DNA of 64,000 bases from Methylophaga thiooxydans DMS010 (GTDB taxonomy: Bacteria; Pseudomonadota; Gammaproteobacteria; Nitrosococcales; Methylophagaceae), in contig NZ_GG657906.1 in assembly GCF_000156355.1 (NCBI RefSeq), forward strand, positions 62,001-126,000. The letters are read 5' to 3'. The translations under genes were made by a program, and so were the position numbers. How positions within the stretch are numbered: the stretch's first letter is position 1; the number at the start of each line of letters is the position of its first letter. This document shows positions 20,462 to 27,907 of the stretch, one piece after another. The notes beneath the pieces were generated by a model that saw only the letters and a program-made list of their open reading frames with translations, was not told the DNA's origin and did not search any database.

Positions 20462-21874
20462 ATGTCTTTTTTGCCCGTATTTCTCTGGACCGACATATTA
20501 ATTTACATGCTTCTGGCTGTGGTGGCCGCAGGTGTGTTCTATGTAAGAAAACGTCCACATTTGGTCACCCCCTGGAAAAGCGTCCTCAAACGCAAACGGG
20601 GCATGATTTCTATCATGGTGTTGGCCTGTTATGTGGTGATTGGCCTATCTGATTCTATCCACTTCAGATTGGCACTGGAATCAGGTGGTAATGGCACAGA
20701 AACGCACTACGCAACAGAAGTTATTAGCCTGTTCGATCTGGCCGCTAAACCCTTACGCCAACAAGTAGAAAAAACCTACTCAGCCCCATTTTCGCATCAG
20801 CTTTATGTCAAAGAAATGCAAAAGGCCGAAGACGGTTCCTTGGTGTATGACTATCCCAGGCTAAAATACGGGGCATCCCACTTAGAAAATCCATCCGATA
20901 AACGAGACGACATTCAACAAACCATGCTTGATGCCACATTGTTAAGTGTCGTATTAGTACTGCTGGTTTATATGGCGCACAGTCTGCTCGCCAGTTGGCG
21001 AAATAAAAGCACAGTGCTGACACAAGCAGGGCGGATTATTAAAGGTCAGTCAGCGTATCCATTACAGACATTCTATCTAATGCTGTTCTTGTTGATTATG
21101 GTCACTGCTAACCTTATTGCCTTGAGTGCAAATTATCATGTATTTGGTACAGATAAGGTTGGACAGGATGTTTTATATCAAGCGCTGAAAAGTGTTCGTA
21201 CCGGCCTTGTTATCGGAACCGTCACCACCTTAGTTATGTTACCGCTAGCCATTTTATTGGGGATCGCGGCTGGCTACTTCCGAGGCTGGATTGATGATTT
21301 GATCCAATACATTTATACCACCTTAAATTCTATTCCAGGTGTTCTGTTAATCGCGGCGGCAGTGTTGATTTTACAGGTCTACATGAATAACAACCCGGAT
21401 CAGTTCGCGACCATTGCTGAACGTGCCGATATGCGATTGCTGTTTTTGTGCATAATTTTGGGTGTCACCAGTTGGACCGGCTTGTGTCGAATCTTACGTG
21501 CAGAAACCTTAAAGTTGCGTGAAGCTGAGTACGTATTGGCATCACGGGCTTTAGGCGCGAGTAATTTCAGTATCTTGCATAAACATATCCTACCCAACTT
21601 GATGCATTTGGTGATGATTGCCGTGGTGTTGGATTTCAGTGGTCTGGTATTGGCCGAGGCTGTGCTTTCCTATGTAGGGGTTGGTGTCGACCCATCAATG
21701 ATTAGCTGGGGCAATATGATCAATAGTGCACGGCTGGAAATGGCGCGTGACCCCGTTGTCTGGTGGTCGTTAACGGCGGCATTTATCTCCATGTTTATCT
21801 TGGTGTTGGCTGCCAACTTATTTGCCGATGTGGTTCGTGATGCCTTTGACCCAAGAATGCAGGGGGCGCGATGA
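20462..21874 (+). CDS. Peptide-type ABC transporter permease (OppC/DppC-like, long N-terminus)
   Basis: A 470-residue inner-membrane permease. The C-terminal half (about 240-460) is the binding-protein-dependent transport domain with the EAA-type loop [22 protein letters not shown]. Residues 1-190 form an unusual extension: two hydrophobic segments around a large soluble loop ([12 protein letters not shown]... to PSDKRDD). OppC-type permeases normally pair with OppB and a binding protein, neither of which is adjacent. The stop overlaps the next gene by 4 bases (ATGA), linking it to the fused ATPase. Confidence 0.85.
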   Translation: MSFLPVFLWTDILIYMLLAVVAAGVFYVRKRPHLVTPWKSVLKRKRGMISIMVLACYVVIGLSDSIHFRLALESGGNGTETHYATEVISLFDLAAKPLRQQVEKTYSAPFSHQLYVKEMQKAEDGSLVYDYPRLKYGASHLENPSDKRDDIQQTMLDATLLSVVLVLLVYMAHSLLASWRNKSTVLTQAGRIIKGQSAYPLQTFYLMLFLLIMVTANLIALSANYHVFGTDKVGQDVLYQALKSVRTGLVIGTVTTLVMLPLAILLGIAAGYFRGWIDDLIQYIYTTLNSIPGVLLIAAAVLILQVYMNNNPDQFATIAERADMRLLFLCIILGVTSWTGLCRILRAETLKLREAEYVLASRALGASNFSILHKHILPNLMHLVMIAVVLDFSGLVLAEAVLSYVGVGVDPSMISWGNMINSARLEMARDPVVWWSLTAAFISMFILVLAANLFADVVRDAFDPRMQGAR

Positions 21875-23904
21875 GCGAAACCCTGCTAGAGGTAAAAGGG
21901 CTTAAAACCTGGTTTGGGCAAGATGAACAACCATTTAAAGCTGTAGATGGCGTAGGTTTCAACATTCGTCGTGGTGAAACATTTGCGTTGCTAGGCGAGT
22001 CGGGTTGTGGCAAATCAATGACAGCCTTGTCTTTACTCAGACTCAATCCTTATCCGGCAAGCCGAATTGTTGCTGGTGAAGTGAAATTAGCTGGCGATGA
22101 TTTGTTGCCCTTGTCTGAAGCAGACATGGAAAAAATCCGTGGTCGTCGGGTATCGATGATTTTTCAGGAGCCGCAGAGCTCATTAAATCCTGTGCTTTCC
22201 GTTGGACAGCAAATTGCAGAAGTATTGCAGTGGCATTTTAAGCTGGATAAACAGGCTATTTATGAGCGCTCAATCGAGTTACTGAAGTCTGTGGGTATTC
22301 CCGATCCACAACAGCGTATTAAAGAGTTCCCTCATCAACTGTCAGGTGGTATGAAGCAACGCGTGATGATTGCTATTGCCTTGGCGGGTGAGCCGGAATT
22401 GTTAATTGCTGATGAGCCCACCACGGCATTGGATGTGACCATTCAGGCACAGATTTTGGATTTACTGAAAGCGATCCAGCAGAAAACGGGCATGGCGATT
22501 TTATTAATTAGTCATGACTTAGGTGTAGTCGCGCAAATGGCGGATCATGTTGCGGTCATGTATGCCGGGCAGATAGTTGAAACGGCAAGTCGTGAGCAAT
22601 TCTTCAATGACACGCAACATCCATACACGCGTAAATTATTTGAGGCGCTACCGTCAGAGCAAAAGCGTGAACAAAAACTGACGGTGATTAAAGGCACGGT
22701 GCCACCGTTAAATCAGGACTTTACTGGATGTCGCTTCGCTGATCGTTGCGAGTTCGCCTGGGAACTCTGCCAACAGACAGTCCCTCAGTGGATTGATAAT
22801 GCTGGGCATGGTGTGCGCTGTCACCTCTATGATCCGACTATTGATATAGCAGAAACAAAAAAAGATCTACGAGTCAGCAGTTCTAAGCTGTCAGAGGTTG
22901 TACCTACCGATACTGCACTGCTGCAAGTAGATAGACTGAAAGTACACTTCCCAATCAAAAAAGGGATATTGCAGCGCACTGTCGGTCATGTGAAAGCCGT
23001 TGATGATATCAGCATGTATTTGCGTGCCGCTGAAACCGTCGCTTTAGTGGGGGAGTCGGGTTGTGGCAAAACCACTGTGGGTAAAGGCATCCTGCAACTG
23101 GTTCCGGTGACATCAGGCAGAGTGCGTTTTCAGGGTGATGAGCTTACTGATTTAAGTGATAAAGCACTTAAAGCTGCGCGATCATCATTGCAGATTATTT
23201 TTCAGGATCCCTATTCGTCGATGAATCCGAGAATGACCATCAATCAGGTCATTGAAGAGGGCATGCTGACATCATCAATCAAAGATCCACAAGAGAAACA
23301 ACGAAAAATTGATGAACTGTTGGAACGAGTGGGATTACGCCCAGATATTAAGCACCGGTATCCCCATGAGTTTTCCGGTGGACAACGTCAACGTATATGT
23401 ATTGCCAGAGCGTTAGCCGCTGAACCAGAAGTGATTATCTGCGATGAACCCACTAGTGCTCTGGATGTATCTGTTCAGGCACAAATTTTAAACTTGCTAC
23501 GTGATATTCAGCATGAATTTGGTTTGTCCTATTTGTTCATTACGCACAACATCGCCGTGGTTGATTATCTCGCTCACCGAGTTGCCGTGATGTACTTAGG
23601 GCGTATTGTCGAGCAAGGTTATCGTGAAGAGGTTCTCAACTCTCCCAAGCACCCCTACACACAAGCGCTATTAGCTGCTGTGCCAAAAATCAATGCAGAA
23701 ACCAAACATCAAACGGTCAAACTGGAAGGGGAGTTACCGTCACCTGCGAACCCGCCTAAGGGCTGTCACTTTCACCAACGCTGTCCTCATGTGATGCCCG
23801 TTTGTCGTGAAACATATCCTGACCTGACCCAGTTGAGCCGCAGTCATAGCGTTAAATGTTTTTTATATGAAGAGGATTACCATGGATCAACAGACTCAAA
23901 CTGA
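21871..23904 (+). CDS. Fused dual-ATPase subunit of a peptide ABC transporter (OppD-OppF type)
   Basis: A 677-residue protein with two complete ABC domains that energise peptide import. Walker A motifs are [14 protein letters not shown] (about 50) and [13 protein letters not shown] (about 392); signatures are [12 protein letters not shown] and [12 protein letters not shown]; Walker B regions are [13 protein letters not shown] and [13 protein letters not shown]. Each half ends with an oligopeptide-transporter C-terminal zone containing cysteines ([15 protein letters not shown] and [15 protein letters not shown]). The arrangement resembles YejF but is longer. It overlaps the permease upstream and DUF1244 downstream. 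Confidence 0.93.
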   Translation: MSETLLEVKGLKTWFGQDEQPFKAVDGVGFNIRRGETFALLGESGCGKSMTALSLLRLNPYPASRIVAGEVKLAGDDLLPLSEADMEKIRGRRVSMIFQEPQSSLNPVLSVGQQIAEVLQWHFKLDKQAIYERSIELLKSVGIPDPQQRIKEFPHQLSGGMKQRVMIAIALAGEPELLIADEPTTALDVTIQAQILDLLKAIQQKTGMAILLISHDLGVVAQMADHVAVMYAGQIVETASREQFFNDTQHPYTRKLFEALPSEQKREQKLTVIKGTVPPLNQDFTGCRFADRCEFAWELCQQTVPQWIDNAGHGVRCHLYDPTIDIAETKKDLRVSSSKLSEVVPTDTALLQVDRLKVHFPIKKGILQRTVGHVKAVDDISMYLRAAETVALVGESGCGKTTVGKGILQLVPVTSGRVRFQGDELTDLSDKALKAARSSLQIIFQDPYSSMNPRMTINQVIEEGMLTSSIKDPQEKQRKIDELLERVGLRPDIKHRYPHEFSGGQRQRICIARALAAEPEVIICDEPTSALDVSVQAQILNLLRDIQHEFGLSYLFITHNIAVVDYLAHRVAVMYLGRIVEQGYREEVLNSPKHPYTQALLAAVPKINAETKHQTVKLEGELPSPANPPKGCHFHQRCPHVMPVCRETYPDLTQLSRSHSVKCFLYEEDYHGSTDSN

Positions 23905-24127
23905 GCTCGAAGCTGCCGCTTTCAGACGTTTACTAGCACACCTTCAAGACAATACTGATGTGCAAAATATTGACTTGATGAATCTGGCTGGTTTTTGTCG
24001 CAACTGCTTATCTAAATGGTATTTAGCAGCCGCAGAAGAAAAGGGCGTTGAGATGGATTACGACAAAGCGCGTGAATTTGTTTACGGTATGCCTTACAGC
24101 GAGTGGAAAGAAAAGTATCAGAAGTAA
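23882..24127 (+). CDS. DUF1244 family small protein
   Basis: An 81-residue soluble protein of the DUF1244 family, recognisable by FCRNCLSKWYLAAA (conserved CxxC) and the C-terminal YGMPYSEWKEKYQK. The function is not known. The ATG at 23882 is preferred over one at 23867 because GAGG lies 8 bases before it. It overlaps the end of the ABC ATPase gene by 23 bases, so translation is probably coupled, and it converges on the anti-sigma gene. Confidence 0.85.
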   Translation: MDQQTQTELEAAAFRRLLAHLQDNTDVQNIDLMNLAGFCRNCLSKWYLAAAEEKGVEMDYDKAREFVYGMPYSEWKEKYQK

Positions 24128-24134
24128 CTTGTCA

Positions 24135-24168
24135 GCGTGCTGTCAGGAATCTTTTTTTGACAGCGCGC
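24135..24168. repeat. Hairpin between DUF1244 and anti-sigma genes
   Basis: GCGTGCTGTCA (24135-24145) pairs with TGACAGCGCGC (24158-24168), one mismatch or wobble in 11. The loop holds a T7 run. It overlaps the anti-sigma stop codon and may end both convergent transcripts, although the T run is inside the loop rather than after the stem. Confidence 0.4.
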
Positions 24169-24382
24169 GCAGTTGTTCCGCTAAGGCTTGTGTATCAACA
24201 TTAGCTTGTTCACGTGGTTTCACCACACCAACGGTTCTGATAGTTTGACGAATTTGTTGAATATACGCGCGGCAGCAACTGCAAATCACTATGTGGAAAA
24301 ACAAACCAATACGCTTACCTAGTGGCAAATCACCTTCTAGGTAGTTGCTTGCTTCTTCAGCGACATCTTTACATTCGAACAT
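24143..24382 (-). CDS. Zinc-finger anti-sigma factor (ZAS-like)
   Basis: A 79-residue cytoplasmic protein with the H-x3-C-x2-C motif of zinc-binding anti-sigma factors (HIVICSCC near residue 31) in an N-terminal helical domain. It lacks a transmembrane helix and a large sensor domain, so it resembles a minimal soluble ZAS domain that releases its sigma factor on thiol oxidation or metal binding. It follows the ECF sigma gene by 4 bases, the classic operon arrangement. The partner and signal are inferred. Confidence 0.8.
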   Translation of the reverse strand: MFECKDVAEEASNYLEGDLPLGKRIGLFFHIVICSCCRAYIQQIRQTIRTVGVVKPREQANVDTQALAEQLRALSKKDS

Positions 24383-24386
24383 CTGT

Positions 24387-24998
24387 TTAACTTTCCCGAT
24401 ATTTATCTATGCTGTGGTGCAAGGCTGTCCGCGCACGGTGCAGTAGGACTCTTGCATTAGACGAAGAGAGATCAAGAATGTTACAAATTTCTGTCATCTC
24501 AAAACCTTCCATGTCATACATTGTTAATACAGCACGCTGATTGGCCGGTAATTGCTGATAACTATGTTCAATCACTTGTCTAAGCTGATCGTTTTCCAGC
24601 AAGGCCTCCGGGGTATCGACATTCCAAGGCAATACATCATCTATGCGATGCCCTGTGTGGTCGAATTTGCTACCTGGTTCAGCTTGCCAGCCATCATCTA
24701 AAGATAATTGACGACTTTCACGCCGTAGCCGCGTTTTTGCGCCATTGCTGGTTATATGTAACAACCAGGTTTTTAAACTGGAACGACCTTCAAAATTAGG
24801 TAGGGCTTTGATAGCGGAAATCCATGCATCCTGAACCACTTCATCGGCAAAGGCTTCACCGACGATAGCGCGAGAAACTGCAAGCATAATACTGTGGTAT
24901 TCGGTGACAACAAACTCAAAAGCAGCGGCATCACCTTCAATTAGTTTAGCGATGAGTGTTTTTTCATCTGTCGATGCAGACGCATGGTTTTTTTTCAT
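24387..24998 (-). CDS. ECF-family RNA polymerase sigma factor
   Basis: A 203-residue group 4 sigma factor. Region 2 (about 20-90) contains FVVTEYHSIMLAVSRAIVG, DEVVQDAWISAIKALPNF and RSSLKTWLLHIT; region 4 (about 137-190) contains LPANQRAVLTMYDMEGF and SSNARVLLHRARTAL. It is cotranscribed with the zinc-finger anti-sigma and is divergent from the EGKCG-repeat gene. Given the ECF-like promoter upstream of that gene, it most likely controls the hvfA-doxX-msrPQ unit. Confidence 0.93.
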   Translation of the reverse strand: MKKNHASASTDEKTLIAKLIEGDAAAFEFVVTEYHSIMLAVSRAIVGEAFADEVVQDAWISAIKALPNFEGRSSLKTWLLHITSNGAKTRLRRESRQLSLDDGWQAEPGSKFDHTGHRIDDVLPWNVDTPEALLENDQLRQVIEHSYQQLPANQRAVLTMYDMEGFEMTEICNILDLSSSNARVLLHRARTALHHSIDKYRES

Positions 24999-25004
24999 TC
25001 AGTT

Positions 25005-25033
25005 TGTAACAAATCCATATCACAAAAGTCTAT
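25005..25033 (+). promoter_or_regulatory. Candidate ECF-sigma promoter of the hvfA-like operon
   Basis: TGTAAC (25005-25010) and GTCTAT (25028-25033) are 17 bases apart, matching the AAC-type -35 and GTCTA-like -10 of many ECF promoters. The site lies about 67 bases upstream of the EGKCG-protein start and right next to the divergent sigma gene. Confidence 0.5.
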
Positions 25034-25099
25034 GGTAGCAAGACTGGCTGACGAATGGCTGGTTGTTTTTGTTATTCAAACCAAAAAAGGAAGAGAACC

Positions 25100-25444
25100 A
25101 TGGCTATAACTAAGAAAACATCAATTGCTATTGCTGCCAGTGCTGCTATGACTGCAGGTTTGGCATTATCACCAAGTATCGCCAGTGCTGAAGCTAACCC
25201 ATTTGCATCTGCAGAACTCTCTAATGGCTACATGCAGTTAGCTGAACATCACGCCGAAGAAGGTAAATGTGGTGAAGCAAAATGCGGCGCTGACAAAAAA
25301 GCTGAAGAAGGTAAATGCGGCGAAGCAAAATGCGGTGCTGATAAAAAAGCCGAAGAAGGTAAATGCGGTGAAGCAAAATGCGGCGCTGACAAAAAAGCCG
25401 AAGAAGGTAAATGTGGTGAAGCTAAATGTGGCGGCGATAAATAA
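25100..25444 (+). CDS. HvfA-like EGKCG-repeat metal-RiPP precursor
   Basis: A 114-residue secreted, cysteine-rich precursor. A signal peptide (about 1-31, cleaved near SIASAEA) and a short spacer precede four tandem 16-residue repeats, AEEGKCGEAKCGADKK, the last shortened and changed to GGDK. Each repeat has two Cys, eight in all. EGKCG repeats define HvfA-type precursors (copper-binding RiPPs modified to oxazolone/thioamide groups by DUF692 enzymes with DUF2063 partners). Those partners are not adjacent here; a DoxX/HvfX-like gene is. ATG 25100 has AGGAAG 10 bases upstream. The family call is from the motif; modification and copper binding are inferred. Confidence 0.85.
   Translation: MAITKKTSIAIAASAAMTAGLALSPSIASAEANPFASAELSNGYMQLAEHHAEEGKCGEAKCGADKKAEEGKCGEAKCGADKKAEEGKCGEAKCGADKKAEEGKCGEAKCGGDK
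25253..25441 (+). repeat. Four in-frame 48-bp tandem repeats
   Basis: The repeats encode AEEGKCGEAKCGADKK and differ only at a few mostly third-codon positions, so they are young or kept homogeneous. The last unit lacks the final codon. Copy number may vary among strains by slippage or recombination, changing the number of Cys motifs. Confidence 0.95.
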
Positions 25445-25472
25445 TTAGCAGCCCACACCAATGGATATGGAT

Positions 25473-25492
25473 AAGGGCTCGTAAGAGCCCTT
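25473..25492 (+). terminator. Intercistronic hairpin after the EGKCG gene
   Basis: AAGGGCTC (25473-25480), loop GTAA, GAGCCCTT (25485-25492), followed only by ATTTGTAA. It is probably a partial terminator or mRNA-stabilising hairpin allowing more precursor than downstream enzymes. Confidence 0.55.
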
Positions 25493-25513
25493 ATTTGTAA
25501 AAGGAGAATCACT

Positions 25514-26134
25514 ATGTCGACTTGTGGAATAGCTAAGGGCATACAAGGCTTGTTAGATAAAACGCGCGTCGCTGACTTTTTGGCACCACTGCTACTGCGT
25601 TTGTATTTAGCACCAGTGTTTTGGGTAGCTGCCAACAACAAATGGAATCCGTTTGATGCTGATAGCTCTCTCGAAAATACGATTAACTGGTTCGCGAATC
25701 CGGACTGGGGATTGGGATTGCCGTTTCCAGAAGTGATGGCATATATGGCTTGGGGCGCTGAATATTTTGGCGCTATTGCGTTGCTATTAGGGTTGGCAGT
25801 GCGTTGGGTTTCTATTCCACTTATGGTGACCATGATCGTCGCTGCAACAACGGTTCATTGGCACAATGGCTGGCAGGCGATTCATGACAAAATGAGTCCA
25901 TTCGCTTCCCCAAATGTAGATGGCGCCATCGAACGCTTAGACAGAGCGCGTTCGATTTTGCAGGAAAACGGTAATTACAGCTGGTTGACTGAAACCGGTA
26001 ACTTTGTCGTGTTAAACAATGGTATCGAGTTTGCCGCGACTTATTTTGTGATGTTACTGGTCTTATTTTTTGTCGGTGCTGGCAAATATGTCAGTGTGGA
26101 TTACTGGTTTGCTAAGAGATGTATTGAAAGTTGA
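25514..26134 (+). CDS. DoxX-family membrane protein (HvfX/bufferin-cluster type)
   Basis: A 206-residue inner-membrane protein with about four transmembrane helices, first helix LAPLLLRLYLAPVFWVAA. It fits the DoxX family, members of which occur in bufferin and Hvf (EGKCG) loci. A long periplasmic or cytoplasmic loop (about 120-165) separates the third and last helices; WHNGW and the FANPDWGLGLPFPEV loop resemble family motifs. It lies 69 bases after the precursor gene, with ribosome binding site AAGGAG, and precedes msrP by 9 bases. Its exact function (export, quinone-linked redox or maturation) is not known. Confidence 0.85.
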   Translation: MSTCGIAKGIQGLLDKTRVADFLAPLLLRLYLAPVFWVAANNKWNPFDADSSLENTINWFANPDWGLGLPFPEVMAYMAWGAEYFGAIALLLGLAVRWVSIPLMVTMIVAATTVHWHNGWQAIHDKMSPFASPNVDGAIERLDRARSILQENGNYSWLTETGNFVVLNNGIEFAATYFVMLLVLFFVGAGKYVSVDYWFAKRCIES

Positions 26135-26143
26135 GGTGATGAC

Positions 26144-27103
26144 ATGTTTATCCGCAACAAAAAACCGTGGGACTTATCTGACTCTGAAGTCACAGACTAC
26201 AAGGTGTATAAGAACCGCCGCCAATTTTTAAACACGGCTATCTCAGTGGGCTTAGCAAGTGCCTTGCCCTCAATCGGCCTCGCTAAACCGGTCGATGAGT
26301 TGAAAGAGTATGAAGGTTTGAGCAAAAGTCCTTTCTCTACGGATGAAGAGAAAAGTACCTTTGAGGCGATCACAACATACAACAACTTTTACGAGTTCGG
26401 AACGGCTAAATCGGCACCGTCATTGTATGCAACAGAGTTTCCTGATGAATCAGAAACCTGGAAAATAGAAATTGATGGCGAGTGTGATAACCCCGGTGTC
26501 TATGACTATGCCGAGTTAGTGAAACCGTTTACCTTAGAAGAACGCATCTATCGGATGCGCTGTGTGGAAGGCTGGTCTATGGTGATTCCATGGATTGGTT
26601 TTCCGCTTGGTGAATTGCTAAAAAAAGCACAACCTAATTCGCGGGCTAAATACGTTGAATTCACGACGTTGTACGACCCTGAACAAATGCCCGGCCAGCG
26701 TCGTGATGTGTTGGCGTGGCCTTATGTGGAAGGACTTCGCATTGATGAGGCGATGAACCCACTAACGATTATTTCAGTTGGTCTGTACGGTAAAGAGCTG
26801 TTGGGCCAAAACGGGGCACCATTACGACTGGTAGTACCTTGGAAATATGGCTTTAAAAGCATTAAGTCAATTGTGCGTATTCGGTTTGTGGAGAAAATGC
26901 CACAAACTGCATGGATGAAAGCGAACGCCAGTGAGTATGGCTTTTATTCCAATGTGAATCCGAATGTTGACCACCCGCGCTGGAGTCAACGTAAAGAACG
27001 TCGGATTGGCGAATTTCTCAAGCGCGAAACCCTGATGTTTAATGGATATGGTGAACATGTTGCTGACCTCTATGCAGACATGGACCTCAAGCGTTATTTC
27101 TAA
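26144..27103 (+). CDS. msrP: Protein-methionine-sulfoxide reductase catalytic subunit MsrP
   Basis: Periplasmic molybdopterin enzyme that reduces methionine sulfoxide in envelope proteins, as YedY. The 319-residue precursor carries a Tat-type signal with the twin arginine in [17 protein letters not shown]. The molybdenum-ligating cysteine lies in [13 protein letters not shown] near residue 145. Electrons come from the membrane haem protein MsrQ encoded next. MsrPQ repairs oxidation by HOCl and similar oxidants, so linkage to an ECF sigma and Cys-rich precursor suggests an envelope stress regulon. Confidence 0.97.
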   Translation: MFIRNKKPWDLSDSEVTDYKVYKNRRQFLNTAISVGLASALPSIGLAKPVDELKEYEGLSKSPFSTDEEKSTFEAITTYNNFYEFGTAKSAPSLYATEFPDESETWKIEIDGECDNPGVYDYAELVKPFTLEERIYRMRCVEGWSMVIPWIGFPLGELLKKAQPNSRAKYVEFTTLYDPEQMPGQRRDVLAWPYVEGLRIDEAMNPLTIISVGLYGKELLGQNGAPLRLVVPWKYGFKSIKSIVRIRFVEKMPQTAWMKANASEYGFYSNVNPNVDHPRWSQRKERRIGEFLKRETLMFNGYGEHVADLYADMDLKRYF

Positions 27104-27713
27104 AAGCCGGGCAGACGGTGTGCTTAAACTGGTTCACTTTAAGGTGTTGCTGTTTATTGTCTGTCTGTATCCTTTTTTTTCGTTAGCGTGGGGGTTACTG
27201 ACCGATCAGCTTGGTGTTAACCCGGTTGAAACCCTGACACGAAGTAGTGGGTTGTGGGGACTACGGTTTTTGCTGATCACCCTTTGCGTCACGCCACTAC
27301 GCTGGTTGACCGGTATAAATCAATTAATACGTTTTCGTCGCATGTTGGGTTTATATGCCTTTTTCTATGCGACAGTACACATGCTGCTGTACCTGGGGCT
27401 GGATCAATTTTTTGATTGGAGTGAAATCTGGCGCGACATTATCAAACGCCCTTTTATCACCGTAGGCTTTATCAACTTCATTGCCTTGTTACCACTAGTC
27501 TTTACTTCTACTAACAAGATGATGAAACGTTTGGGCGGTCAGCGATGGAAGAAGCTACATCGACTTACTTATTTTGTTGCAGTCGCTGCCTGTCTACACT
27601 TTTTGATGTTGGTCAAAGCCGATATTCGGGAGCCGGTGATTTATATTTTCTTGCTCACGGGTCTTTTGGCTGTGAGGCTCATTTACCAGTATCGTCAAAA
27701 AAAATTGGCGTAA
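27072..27713 (+). CDS. msrQ: Haem-containing membrane subunit MsrQ
   Basis: Cytochrome-type quinol dehydrogenase that feeds electrons to MsrP. Six predicted helices and histidines in [17 protein letters not shown] and ACLHFLML fit the ferric-reductase-like fold; [21 protein letters not shown] is typical. The start is uncertain: ATG 27042, ATG 27072 or GTG 27120 are all in frame, the first two overlapping the end of msrP. I use 27072, but alignment to E. coli MsrQ would also fit 27120. Confidence 0.9.
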   Translation: MQTWTSSVISKSRADGVLKLVHFKVLLFIVCLYPFFSLAWGLLTDQLGVNPVETLTRSSGLWGLRFLLITLCVTPLRWLTGINQLIRFRRMLGLYAFFYATVHMLLYLGLDQFFDWSEIWRDIIKRPFITVGFINFIALLPLVFTSTNKMMKRLGGQRWKKLHRLTYFVAVAACLHFLMLVKADIREPVIYIFLLTGLLAVRLIYQYRQKKLA

Positions 27714-27741
27714 GCGGATATTTTTTCGCAAACTCAATACA

Positions 27742-27767
27742 ACAGGCTAGCTAAGGTAGCTGCCTGT
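27742..27767 (+). terminator. Hairpin downstream of msrQ (possible terminator)
   Basis: ACAGGC-T-AGCT (27742-27752) pairs with AGCT-GCCTGT (27758-27767) around AAGGT. A short T stretch (ACTTT) follows. The rest of the 194-bp gap to aceE shows no gene; aceE promoter elements were not clear. Confidence 0.4.
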
Positions 27768-27907
27768 AACTTTCCGACAGTAAAGAAATTTCTTGGTTTA
27801 ACCATCCAGGAATGGTGCTGTGAGCGGCTGTTTGAACGATGATTTTAAATAAAAGCTGTTACAATGTTCCGCTGTTATTCATCGCGTTATGATTTAAGAA
27901 GGTATAT

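Noticed and set aside
25253-25441. Short regular DNA repeats as a possible CRISPR array
   Set aside because: The repeats are contiguous, in frame, without spacers, and encode a peptide repeat.
25249-25833. 194-aa minus-strand ORF across the EGKCG repeats and the DoxX-like gene
   Set aside because: It is a shadow frame generated by the repeat and by the opposite gene; no ribosome binding site or recognisable protein motif.
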